Source: Porpolomopsis calyptriformis | Lineage: Eukaryota; Basidiomycota; Agaricomycetes; Agaricales; Hygrophoraceae | Length of the DNA: 64,000 nucleotides | Reading direction: 5' to 3' | Assembly (NCBI GenBank): GCA_951640195.1 | Contig: OX621165.1 | Coordinates: 1,116,001 to 1,180,000 of the forward strand | Shown: piece by piece, positions 33,624 to 41,912 of the stretch | Layout of the letters: the number at the start of each line of letters is the position of its first letter | How positions within the stretch are numbered: the stretch's first letter is position 1 | The notes under the pieces: model-generated | The model's database searches: none | Told to the model about the DNA's origin: nothing | The model's input: only the letters and a program-made list of their open reading frames with translations | Program-made: the position numbers and the translations under genes

Positions 33624-34772
33624 TTAAAAACCCTGTTCTTTCAGTTCCTTGACGAGCTGAGCTTTTCTCTCCTTCGGCCAGCGATCGATCCCGCAGTTGT
33701 CCACCACTTGAATAGTTTCCTCCGTAGTAGCTGGGGAAACCACCTCGCCGACTCGTTCCGTTTTGATACCTCGAATATTTCGTCCTCGACCTCGCCCTGT
33801 GGTTGGTCTTCCTCGTCGTTGTCCGGCAGGGGCACTACTCGATGGGCGCGCTGTTGAAGAAGAGGCGAGAGAGGAATTTGGACACTTGTTCACCCAATGA
33901 CCTGGCTCTCCGCAGCGATAGCAGTTGCCTCGCGGAACGCGCGATATTGATGATGAGGAAGTTGTCTCCTGTTTGACAGGAGCAGAGGAGGGAGTTCAGG
34001 TCATTGTTCGAGCCACAGTCTCCCTGGGAGTATAGTAGTTACTCCGGGGAGTGGCACGACGCTCAAGTGCAAGTTCGAGACGTTGTCGATCGAAGACGGA
34101 AGCTTTTCGCTTCCAAGCGTTGAGGGTGGCAGGGATGGGATCAAGGGCATAGATTTTTTCGAGTATTCCGGGGTTGAGGCCGTTCCGGTAGAAAACTTTG
34201 AGCGCGTCGTCATTAAATCCAGTTTCATCCGCGAGAGCTCCGAATCATACGTTATAATTGTCCACAGTAGAAAGTCCTTGGGTTACCTTTTGAATCTTGA
34301 CCTGCGCTGTCACTCTCGCATCAACATCTCCAAAGCATTCCTCGAGCTCTTCCATAAAATCCTCGTAATCGGCTCCAACCCATTGAGCACGTTTGAATTC
34401 TTGAGTCTGCTGTCGGGCCCATGATTGGGCGACACCAATCTTCATAAACGACAAGACATAAGTGATTTTCTGTCTGTCGGACCATTGACTGTCGTCAAGG
34501 ACTAGATGACAAGCTTGGATGAAGTTAAGACATTTGGCTGCAGACCCATCATATTCATCGGGTTTGGCGATCTTGATAGAGGGGGGAGCAGGTTGTTGAG
34601 GCAAAGGAGGTTGTTGGTGTGGCGGAGGAGGTGGAGGTTGTTGTTGTTGGAGCTGGGTGATTAGCTGTTGTTGTTGAGTGATGGTTTGTTCAAGTTGGCG
34701 AACAGTGGCCATCAAGGTCGTGATGTCAATGGTAGGGGGGTTGGGGGGGGTATTGGTGGACGTTCCTGACAT
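33624..34772 (-). pseudogene. gag of element C
   Basis: Starts at ATG 34772 (MSGTSTNTPPNPPTIDITTL) with a heptad-like helix and a Gln/Pro tract, followed by the capsid-like core (SIKIAKPDEYDGSAAKCLNF; GADYEDFMEELEECFGDV; LSTVDNYNV) and a CCHC knuckle CYRCGEPGHWVNKC near 33,900, then a basic RGRPTTGRGRGR tract. Two in-frame TGA codons, at 34245-34247 and 33996-33998, break it. The first falls between DNYNV and FGALADE where Arg is expected. The same frame stays open upstream of 34772 as a Pro/Thr/Ser-rich stretch lacking an ATG. Confidence 0.85.
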
Positions 34773-35202
34773 GTTGGTAGATGTCGGCTGTTGTGGGGTT
34801 GTTGGAGCTGTTAGTGTTGGTGTAGATGTCGCAGAAGAAAGTTGGGAGTAGAGAGAACCGTATCGTCCTGGTGGGGTAGCAGTTCGTTGATGAACTGGTC
34901 TTGTTGCTGGGGCTGAAGACGAAGAGAAGAGTCCTCTTGTTCTTGATCGAGTTTGTGGTCCTAGAGGGGCAGGAGCAGGGGTGGGAGTAGCTAATGTTTC
35001 TTCGAGAGCTGAAGAAAAAGATGGTTCTTGATCTCGAATTGTAGCTGAAAAGGTTGATCTTGAGAGAGGGTCCTCGTATTGTTCTTCAACATCTGAGTTA
35101 TCGGTGGAAGCCAGGATGGAAGTGGGTTAGAAACAAAGAGGTGATGTCGATGATCACAGTGATGAGGATGTTTGGATAAGCAAGTGGGAGAGAACCAGAA
35201 GG

Positions 35203-35213
35203 AAGTCTGATTC
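35203..35213 (-). promoter_or_regulatory. self-primer binding site of element C
   Basis: One base away from the 5' LTR, the sense strand reads GAATCAGACTT. It is perfectly complementary over 11 nt to AAGTCTGATTC at 35325-35315 within the LTR, which lies about 35 nt downstream of TATATAAAG. Same logic as in element B but with unrelated sequence. Confidence 0.75.
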
Positions 35214-35214
35214 T

Positions 35215-35625
35215 TGTTATAAACCGGTTGTTCAGAACGCATTTTACTTCGAGTGTTCTGTCCCAAGAGATATAGAGGATGGTTCCAAGTCCTTGTTATG
35301 AGTAGGCTAACGAGGAATCAGACTTAAGGTCTGATATGTACAAGAGGTACTCTTTATATACTGACTACTTATCTGTGTGAGTCAGTGCGACATAACATGA
35401 GGTAGAGATAAGGATGAGTCATCGTGATCGATGAGGAATCATAAAGGGGTTGAAACATAACGGAAATGAAGTGTGTCTGTATATAGGTAAAGTAATGGGG
35501 AATCCCTGGGGAATCCCAGAGAAAGGCAATGGGGGATCCCAGTAATAAGTGGGGGGAATCCCAAGATAAGAGATAGGTTTGCATATGATAAGATAAAGAA
35601 AAAGAAGAAAATTACGACCGTGACA
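35215..35625 (-). repeat. 5' LTR of element C
   Basis: 411 bp on the minus strand; carries an 11-bp duplication (GGGGAATCCCT unit) relative to the 3' LTR. Four GGGRATCCC motifs (35497, 35508, 35531, 35553) lie upstream of the TATA box. Followed by AGCAG target duplication at 35626-35630. Confidence 0.95.
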
Positions 35626-35937
35626 AGCAGCAGTTCCGCAACCTATATATCCCTAGTAGCCCCTTTTAGGGCTGCTACCTCTGTCGAAGAGATAAAAGGT
35701 ACGAAATCAAGCATTCAATCGTTTTTGCATCTGCTGACCACTTGATTGGGCACCAGCCATCCAGGTTACGCGGCCATTCAGTGATCCACTCCCACTCAAA
35801 CCCCCACTCTCAGTCTGTAGATTTCAACGAGACCCCTCCTCTGCTGTCCCAATCTTCCAGGTTCCCAGCTTTCATGGATCATTCAAGCCTACCTCTCATT
35901 TAATTTTGAAATTGGTTAATTCTCTTCTCAATTTGCT

Positions 35938-36550
35938 ATGGACATCGCCTCTATGACCCCAGACCTTCTGAAACTTATATCTAATGCCATTTTAATGTGC
36001 CGCTATTTAATTTTGTTATTTTTTGCCAGTTTTCTCTTTGAACTTGCCATCTTTTTGCACTTGTCACACTTGTCGCAGCGAAGTAAATCCTGACTTGTGG
36101 AAAATCGGACATGGCCTGTTTCACTTGTCAACTTTTGACTTTTGGTGCTTGTACAGGCCTGTACAGGCCTGTACAAGTGCTCACAAGAAATTTGCGAAAA
36201 TGCTGATGTACATTGATTAATCCCCTTACAGGTTCCATGAGGCTGCAAAATCAGATCCACACATCACAGCACTTCTTGCTTCCCCCAACTCCATTGACCC
36301 CCAGCTTCCACCCCACCTCTCTGCCTTCTTTCCACAAACTGTGGATAACCCTCAAACTGATCTTTTTGGTAAAACTATTTGTTACCGCGATCCTACTGGC
36401 AGGGTTAGGGAATGTACTGTTGATGATTGTGGTACAAGTTGCCTCAAGGGAGAGTGGTTTTTTGTCAGATATGATGGTATGGATGGCATGGAGGTCACAG
36501 CAAGCGAGATGAAAGATATGCTGGCAAACTGTGTAGAAGAAACATCATAG
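35938..36550 (+). CDS. small two-exon protein of unknown function
   Basis: Exon 1 35938-35996 and exon 2 36232-36550 give 378 nt, 125 residues. It starts MDIASMTPDLLKLISNAIL, continues ITALLASPNSIDPQLPPHL and ends with a compact C-terminal part (GKTICYRDPTGRVRECTVDD; GEWFFVRYDGMDGMEVTASE). The frame joins exactly across a 235-nt intron with a good acceptor (CCCCTTACAG). That intron is much longer than usual here and holds a 30-bp perfect palindrome. The C-terminal part reads like a small beta-barrel, but I do not recognise a named family. Position, just past the split accessory gene, suggests that it may be carried by the Plavaka-like transposon. Confidence 0.65.
36148..36177. repeat. 30-bp perfect palindrome
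   Basis: Three overlapping units of the GTACAGGCCTGTAC type form a sequence identical to its own reverse complement over 30 bases. It lies inside the intron of the small gene. I searched the left side of the transposon for a partner and found none. Confidence 0.9.
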
Positions 36551-36639
36551 GTATTTCTAGTCTCGTTTCCATCTATTAGATCCAATCACCTTCTCTTGTC
36601 AAGTTGCATAGTCTCACCAATAATAACTGGGCCACAAAG

Positions 36640-37617
36640 ATCAGCTCAAATCAGAAAACTGCCTAACGATGGCCGCCACATTCCCACTGTACAACTTGTG
36701 TGCAATTGTCCCTTTCAAATGCTTCATCAGCAAGCGGAGCAATGTCGGGAGAGAGAACGAGTGAAGTCCAAGTACAAACAGGCTATAGCTCAAGGGGGGA
36801 CCAAGCTGCGTGAGTACGTTCGACAATGGCCAGCCAACACCGGGTGCAATCGAGGAAGATTTCCACGAGCGCGGATCGATTCGCACACTTGCCTAACTTC
36901 ACCATTCCAACTGTTGTTCAGGCGCCGTATAAGCTGCCCGCACTTTTCCCATTCTCTCGCTCTACGGCATATGTAATCTTCTCTGTTTCTGTTCCCTTGC
37001 CAACATCTGCTGGTTGGGAGGGACAACTCCGTTGGATGAAGAGCTGGAGGTCGAAATCCCTGTGGTGGAAGAACAAAGCAGACTGCACGTAGGTCCACCG
37101 GAGGAAGATCATAGGAATGCCAAGGAGGCAACTTGCTTCCTCCACCCGGAAGAGAAGCTTGTCACCGGCCAATCCTGATCCTACTCTGATAAAGAGGCAC
37201 CGTTCGCTAACATTCGCTTCCGAAATTCTTCACTGTGAAGACCATTCGGAACAGCTCACGCCGCCAGTCACATCTTGGGAACAAGTGATAAAACTTATCG
37301 CACTGCACACTTTTGATTGCTCTTATGTCTCACTTAGGTTGTCAATATGGTTGACACTTTTGTGGAGGAGTTGGAGGAGAAGTTGGTGGGCTTAGGGGAT
37401 GGTTTTGGAGTGGGATTGGCGGAAGAGGGGAAACGGAAGGTGTGGGCAACAATGCTAGTGGTTGTGATATTTGAGGGAAGATTGAGAAGCGAGGTGGAGA
37501 TATGGGAGCTGGTGGCGGAGAAAGCGAGAGGGTTGATGGGATTGTCGGGAGTGAAGAAGAGGGTTTTAAAAGGGCTGGAAAGTTAGCTGGACAAGTGATA
37601 AATGGCTTAGGGGCATA
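36640..37617 (+). pseudogene. truncated copy of the VIT/vWA gene
   Basis: Collinear fragments of the 6436-9543 gene: 36667-36793 matches 6640-6774 (VIT part, KYKQAIAQG), 36808-36860 matches 6961-7013, 36860-37075 matches 8009-8220 (STSADRFAHLPN; APYKLPALFPFSRST), and 37270-37617 matches about 9190-9545 (KVWATMLVVVIFEGRLRSE) plus a few bases beyond the stop. The whole vWA domain with its MIDAS motif and most of the SPSP tail are missing, and frames change between the blocks. It cannot make a working protein. Nucleotide similarity in the blocks is high, so duplication is not ancient. Confidence 0.9.
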
Positions 37618-37969
37618 TCGATCACACCGCTCCTTTTCTGCGCTCGCAGAACCATCCTTTGCCTTTAGGTGAGGTATTTCATTGTAAGTTGGTACATGCT
37701 GTTGTAACAATCGAACAACATTCTCCATGGATTGCGCTCACGCAAGATCGCTTCCAACAGTTTCAACACATCTAGACAAGCATCCCACACAAGTTAGAAT
37801 CACGGTTAAATTCGTTGAGATCACACACAGTGGAATACACATGTTCAGATGCGGTCATAAGTCGGACAACGGTCTGCGTTTCCCCATCAAGTGCCGCCCA
37901 TTGGAGCCGACCTCGATGGACCTCATAGGCACGTCACTCCTCAAAATTTCACCGCGTTGCTGGCCAAAC
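37618..37969. other. intergenic
   Basis: About 350 bases between the pseudogene and the 3' end of thiamine pyrophosphokinase. Nothing recognised. Confidence 0.4.
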
Positions 37970-38993
37970 CTAGACCAATCTCTTCAATTCCATGGTCCAC
38001 CATATCGGCTTGGAAGTCTTGATCCACACTAATTCCCGGGCCGGCAGAAGGTGGTTTGATGTCGACACTAGTCCATCAAAAGAGGATACCTGATCAGCTG
38101 TACAGCACTCTGTCAGCCGCACGATCGAGCTCGGGACAAGGAAGGACACAAACTCAAGTTCCACTTCAACCCGGTGGTGGATAGGATAGTGTGATCAATG
38201 CCGATGGGAAGGAGGCCACACGTTGGACCAAATATTGAATGGTCTACGCGAATAGAATGTTCACCCTAGGAAGATCAGCTACGTCCAGTGAACAGAATAT
38301 GGTGCTGCATGTACTTCCTGGAGGACCCATGCAATATTCTCATCTGTGATGACAAAAATATGCTTTCTGGTCTCGCGCAGTTTGTGAAGGTAGGACAACG
38401 TGTGTATGGTTTGATCTAGTCGACCAGAGAGACCTCCCAGAATGACTAGATCATATTGCTGCATTGCATATCATTTTCATGTTCTCGTGCGGATGAGTAA
38501 AATGCAAAATACGCCTTGACTGTCTTCTGCTTCCTTCTCCATCAAGGCTGATATGCATTTCATCAAGTCTGTCGAAAACTGGTCGCCGTCTTGTATGATA
38601 GGTACACCCTTGGGATAGTCAGTACTGGTAGAACAATTTCAGAGCGACAAAGCACCATTGATGCGTAGTGTTCAGAGACGAAGGGTTGTATTGAGTCGAG
38701 ATCGCCTTTGATCATATCCGGCCAGTATCTGTATCGATATTTAGCATGACAAGCAGCACCAACCATACTACTTACGGGCTATTAGACTTTTCATAGATCG
38801 TAAATTCAGGCGAATTTACCGCATCATACAGTCGATTGGCCCCTCCATCAGCGCAACACCGCCAATGGGAGCTATTCCAAAGTCTGCAAAGAAGAGAAGG
38901 TGAAAATGGTTGGTTTAGTATTATTAGCGCCAGTTTAGATTTGAGGTTCGGGTGGGACGATGGATTGAGGAACGGAATCGACCAAACAGACAT
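37970..38993 (-). CDS. THI80: thiamine pyrophosphokinase
   Basis: Six exons: 38776-38993, 38656-38728, 38513-38608, 38315-38458, 38154-38265, 37970-38097, total 771 nt, 256 residues, normal for the family. Motifs: WRCCADGGANRLYDAV (substrate site), PDMIKGDLDSIQPFV (metal-binding GDLDS), DQFSTDLMKCI (DxxxTD), LVILGGLSGRLDQTIHTL (GGLxGRxDQ), and in the C-terminal domain CGLLPIGID, TGLKWNLTDQ and FDGLVSTSNHL. The enzyme transfers pyrophosphate from ATP to thiamine, making the cofactor thiamine diphosphate in the cytosol. It starts 179 bases downstream of the DGK1 stop codon on the same strand. Identity is secure. Confidence 0.95.
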
Positions 38994-39171
38994 GGTCACG
39001 GCGATGGTTCGAGGACAAGCAGGTGCCGAATTGGAATTAGGAACTCAACCAATACTTGAAACACCCATTCCGCAAGATGAAGTCTCATGAACACCACCGA
39101 TTGAATTCTACATATTCTAGGACACGCGTTCTTGGCTATCTAACCTAAGCCAGCTGAAGATAACTCCGTTG

Positions 39172-40480
39172 TCATGATGAAAATAGTCCAAGCAGCTTGA
39201 AGAAACCAAGCATGCATGCACCAGAAATGACGGGCAGTGTGAGGTTGTCATCAAGGGAGAGGTCTGGAAAATATCGGCAGTAAATCGTTAGAAAGGTAGT
39301 CAGGTACAATAACAATCCGAGTTCCTTACCCACAGCTTCGGCGACACCAGCAACAAGACCGGCCACAACGCCAATTGTCCCCAAACCAAGCCAACCACCG
39401 GTTCCAAGACCGTTGACTCCTACGTTCAGCAACATTGGTTTGAACCAGTCCGAGACAGAGGACGCTGATCGATTGACGCCTCCGTCCCATTGCCAAGTAA
39501 GATTCTCTGGTCTGGATGGGGCGATAAATTTCCAGAACCACATGGCACTGAATGCCCCCGTTACCGACGCTGCAACAAATCCTGCGAGAGATTTGCGGGG
39601 TGAGAAAGGGATACGGAGAAGTGGAAGGCGCCGGGGAAGAGGTGGGGATCTTGACCCGAATAGACGTCCAAACGTCGAAGCTGCAGTGTCCGCCCAAGCA
39701 AGACTGTTCAAATGTTTCAAGTGTCGGCCATATGAAGATAAAACATTATGGAAAAGGCAAACGCACATGAGGATCGAGACGACGGCGATGTCAAGTGGGT
39801 ATACTGAGAGTGAAAATGTTACACCGAAAATGTACCATATCACACCGTTTGGTGCGTTCTACGCGTTGCCTGGTTAACGCGACACGTCAACAAAGAGGTC
39901 AAGACGAACCTTTTCACTTTCTCGCATCAGGAAGCCAAGATATCTTTCGTAAATGCGCGCAAAGGGTGGAGAACGGAAGCGCAGAATGTCGGCCGGTATA
40001 ATAATGGCGAGAGCTGCGCATAATACAAGAATGACTTGCTGTGGAGATCCATGAGATAGGTAGAGATAGATGGTGAGAAAACCTGATGCAGAAGGTTGTT
40101 AGGCCAACAAATGGAGTACACAGAATGCAAGGGACACAACCGATTGAGGAATGGAGTGTTTTTCGAGGAATCTCCCAGTCAATCGGAGCTGGGTCGGTTT
40201 TCGGGGAGTGTGGTGTGGGTCGCGTGCCATCCTTTCGTGTGAGGTGTTGCAAGTCCAGGTTGTGTTCTTGAATCTCGTCGAAGGCCTCAGGGGAAGGTTG
40301 GAGATTGGAAAGTCGACGTATCATTCGTTGACGAATATTTTGTCTTCCATTAGGTTGGGTTGACTGAGGAAATAAAGCTGTCGTGGATATTTTTGGAGAG
40401 GAAGAGCGTGTTAATGAACGTCGCCGTGGCCCGTTGTGAGCTAGGCCAAGGGAGAAGGCGTCGTTTGCGGCCAAACTCAT
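39172..40480 (-). CDS. DGK1: CTP-dependent diacylglycerol kinase, ER membrane
   Basis: Five exons: 40141-40480, 39910-40082, 39767-39858, 39330-39703, 39172-39263; 1071 nt, 356 residues. A basic, Ser-rich N-terminal tail precedes DWEIPRKTLHSSIG, the start of the phosphatidate-cytidylyltransferase-like fold. Several membrane helices follow (LYLSHGSPQQVILVLCAALA; VIWYIFGVTFSLSVYP), with the conserved ADTAASTFGRLFG motif and a Gly-rich C-terminal stretch (GTIGVVAGLVAGVAEAV). Yeast Dgk1 uses CTP to phosphorylate diacylglycerol to phosphatidate at the ER and nuclear envelope, countering Pah1. The first intron's acceptor and the intron before NAPNG were chosen because they restore the family sequence. 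Related SEC59/dolichol kinases are less likely given the IPRK start and length. Confidence 0.88.
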
Positions 40481-40840
40481 TGAGAGATGCCACAACGAAA
40501 ACGTTCGATATTTAGCTGCGCGGCCTTGTGGTCGTTTGGTTGTGTGGCTCGTGTGATCTTCCAAATTCAATCGCTTGCACGAAATCCGTTCTCAATGACG
40601 TTGGGCACGCTCTCGACACAGTTCTCAGCGTCTGACATACTTTAAGTTTGTGTCTTTATACTTAGACGTACCGTATGGCCAACCCAAAGTCAGTGATCGC
40701 ACGACTTTTGTCGATGTGTATCATTTTACCAACTTTCAACCTGCAAAACCCAGAAAAAGTGAATAATTCTAAGCAAAAGAGAACTATCTCAGAGAACTGA
40801 GACAAATGAATGCATTGCCAAAAATTTCTGCCAAAAAAAT
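40481..40840. other. intergenic
   Basis: 360 bases between the DGK1 start and the tRNA 3' end, holding the DGK1 promoter. On the minus strand the tRNA is followed at once by a run of seven T (40833-40839), a good Pol III terminator. Confidence 0.5.
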
Positions 40841-40923
40841 GGGTCCAACCGGGATTCGAACCCGGGATCCCTTGCAATTTGGAATAACCCAAAGCAAGTA
40901 TCTTACCTCTAGACCATTGAACC
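40841..40923 (-). tRNA. tRNA-Pro (TGG anticodon) with intron
   Basis: Minus-strand cloverleaf: acceptor GGTTCAA / TTGGACC (one G-U pair), D arm TGGTCTAGAGGTAAGATA, anticodon stem CTTGC / GCAAG, loop TTTGGGT with anticodon TGG, T arm CCGGGTTCGAATCCCGG. An 11-nt intron (TTATTCCAAAT) sits one base 3' of the anticodon, the standard place. Mature length is 72 nt without CCA, which is not encoded. A T7 terminator follows. Confidence 0.95.
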
Positions 40924-41006
40924 GTATTGCAGATTTATCTTGGAAGAGAGCATATTCAAAAGCTAGCAATCTCCAATTTGCTCAGCCTTCCATCCCCATC
41001 TCTCCA

Positions 41007-41808
41007 ATGACCTTTGCTGGTGCAAGTCGCCGGATCTGCGCGTCACCACTGGCAACGAGAAAGTTATCTTCAACTTGTCGTCGGAACGGGCATTACGAGA
41101 CCCTTCGAATTCCACACGACGCTACCAAAAACCAAATCAAGGTCAGCCAAAGCCGTCATAAGCAGGGCTTCATCTGAACGCCTTGAAAAATAGTCAAGTT
41201 TCTACCAGGCAGGCGTTTTCAATCGAAACATGCAGTAGGTGACCTCATAGTCGTCGCCTAGCTCTCCAAGCGATATCATCCAGATGTCACCAATGATCCT
41301 ACAGCCACGAAAGCTTTCCAGGCAGTGACCGAAGCCTACGCTATTTTGTCAAATGATCGACAAAGGTACGTGTTATTACTCAAACCCTGGGATAGTCGGC
41401 CTTGTTCATGTCTCCACACCAAGACGCGCTTATGATCGTTCTTTGAGTAATTCCGGGTCTTCTCGGCGGCCACCAGGTTCAAGTGGAGCTCATCACCCGC
41501 ACTCGTCACATGAAACACGCCGTCGCGGCGCAACGCATGCGTGGGAGAGCCATCGCCCGCCAACTTACCATAGGCCACACCCAACAACTCACCAGCAACA
41601 ATGGGGAACGGGAAGCTTCGATCGAAACGTAAGGACCCCTCCTTCACATTACGCACAAGGTGCAGCTAGGAAAACAAAGCACAAGTCCGAGGAAACAGAC
41701 GTTGAGCGTCTGCGGAGTGTGTCAAGCTTTTGGAGGGCCGTGCAGGTCATGGGCCTTGTTTTGATAATCACCACAGTGGGCGGTGGATGGCGTCCTGTCA
41801 CAGGGTGA
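41007..41808 (+). CDS. J-domain protein with C-terminal membrane helix
   Basis: Four exons: 41007-41141, 41194-41208, 41262-41365, 41424-41808; 639 nt, 212 residues. The N-terminus (MTFAGASRRICASPLATRKL) is basic and Ser-rich, like a mitochondrial presequence. The J domain follows: HYETLRIPHDATKNQIK, SSFYQLSKRYHPDVTNDP with the HPD motif intact, FQAVTEAYAILSNDRQRRAY. A Ser/His/Pro-rich linker leads to one hydrophobic segment near the C-terminus (VQVMGLVLIITTVGG). J proteins stimulate Hsp70 ATPase; the likely partner would be mitochondrial Hsp70. Exon 2 is only 15 nt and the intron after it appears to have a GC donor (41209), which is needed to obtain normal J-domain spacing. The gene starts 83 bases from the tRNA. 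Confidence 0.82.
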
Positions 41809-41912
41809 GATAGAAGAGGTACGTGCCGCAGCCATGAGTGTTCAGTAATGGTAGATAACAGTGACCCGGAACATTGATACAACTTGTATTTATGATAGCG
41901 AGAACATGGCTG

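Larger units (their letters stand above)
21083..35625 (-). mobile_element. Ty3/gypsy retrotransposon C, chromodomain type, interrupted and decayed
   Basis: Full-length element on the minus strand bounded by LTRs at 35215-35625 (5') and 21083-21482 (3'), with target duplication AGCAG at 21078-21082 and 35626-35630. It carries gag with a CCHC knuckle, pol (protease, RT, RNase H, integrase, chromodomain) and a third open frame near the 3' LTR. Its integrase region holds two insertions: a solo LTR (30133-30532) and the whole of element B (22847-30103). Subtracting these gives about 6.9 kb. The two LTRs differ at roughly a dozen positions and by an 11-bp insertion, so it is clearly older than B. 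At least nine in-frame stops disable its coding regions. Confidence 0.93.
18827..35669 (+). pseudogene. transposon accessory gene with AT-hook, split by retroelement C
   Basis: Plus-strand gene starting at ATG 18827 (MRPGLRRLTRSYAVANLMEV). The N-terminal exon encodes an AT-hook (SRRGRPVGSKNKPKP) and a long charged, acidic, probably coiled-coil region (ELEELSERKIHAMAEID; EEWEDEEEERLR). Further exons to 21,082 encode FASAGWSTHFLPTLNHCLAR, LLGIQAIRIVDKHFEEKHF, IFESTFMIALLTPFVKSF and ERRWVQIMANYDAQ. Element C then interrupts it. On the far side the frame continues directly after the duplicated AGCAG and stops at 35667-35669 after LYIPSSPF, so only about a dozen codons are separated. Proteins of this style accompany Plavaka transposases in Agaricomycetes, but their function is not known. 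One exon junction near 20,395-20,451 does not restore the frame, so a frameshift may also be present. Confidence 0.65.
14892..36550. mobile_element. decayed Plavaka-like (CACTA-related) DNA transposon, ends unresolved
   Basis: Two divergently transcribed genes define it: a Plavaka-family transposase on the minus strand and an AT-hook accessory gene on the plus strand, with about 335 nt between their starts. The accessory gene is cut by retroelement C at 21,082/35,631 and resumes on the far side, so the transposon must extend past 35,669. A small gene at 35,938-36,550 may also belong to it. Terminal inverted repeats and a target duplication were looked for and not found, so the limits given are the minimum coding span, not true ends. 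Without the retrotransposon insertions the element would be roughly 7 kb. Confidence 0.7.

Noticed and set aside
36148..36177. Palindrome considered as the terminal inverted repeat of the Plavaka-like transposon
   Set aside because: No matching inverted copy was found in 13,890-14,900, and it lies inside an intron of a gene with intact frame.
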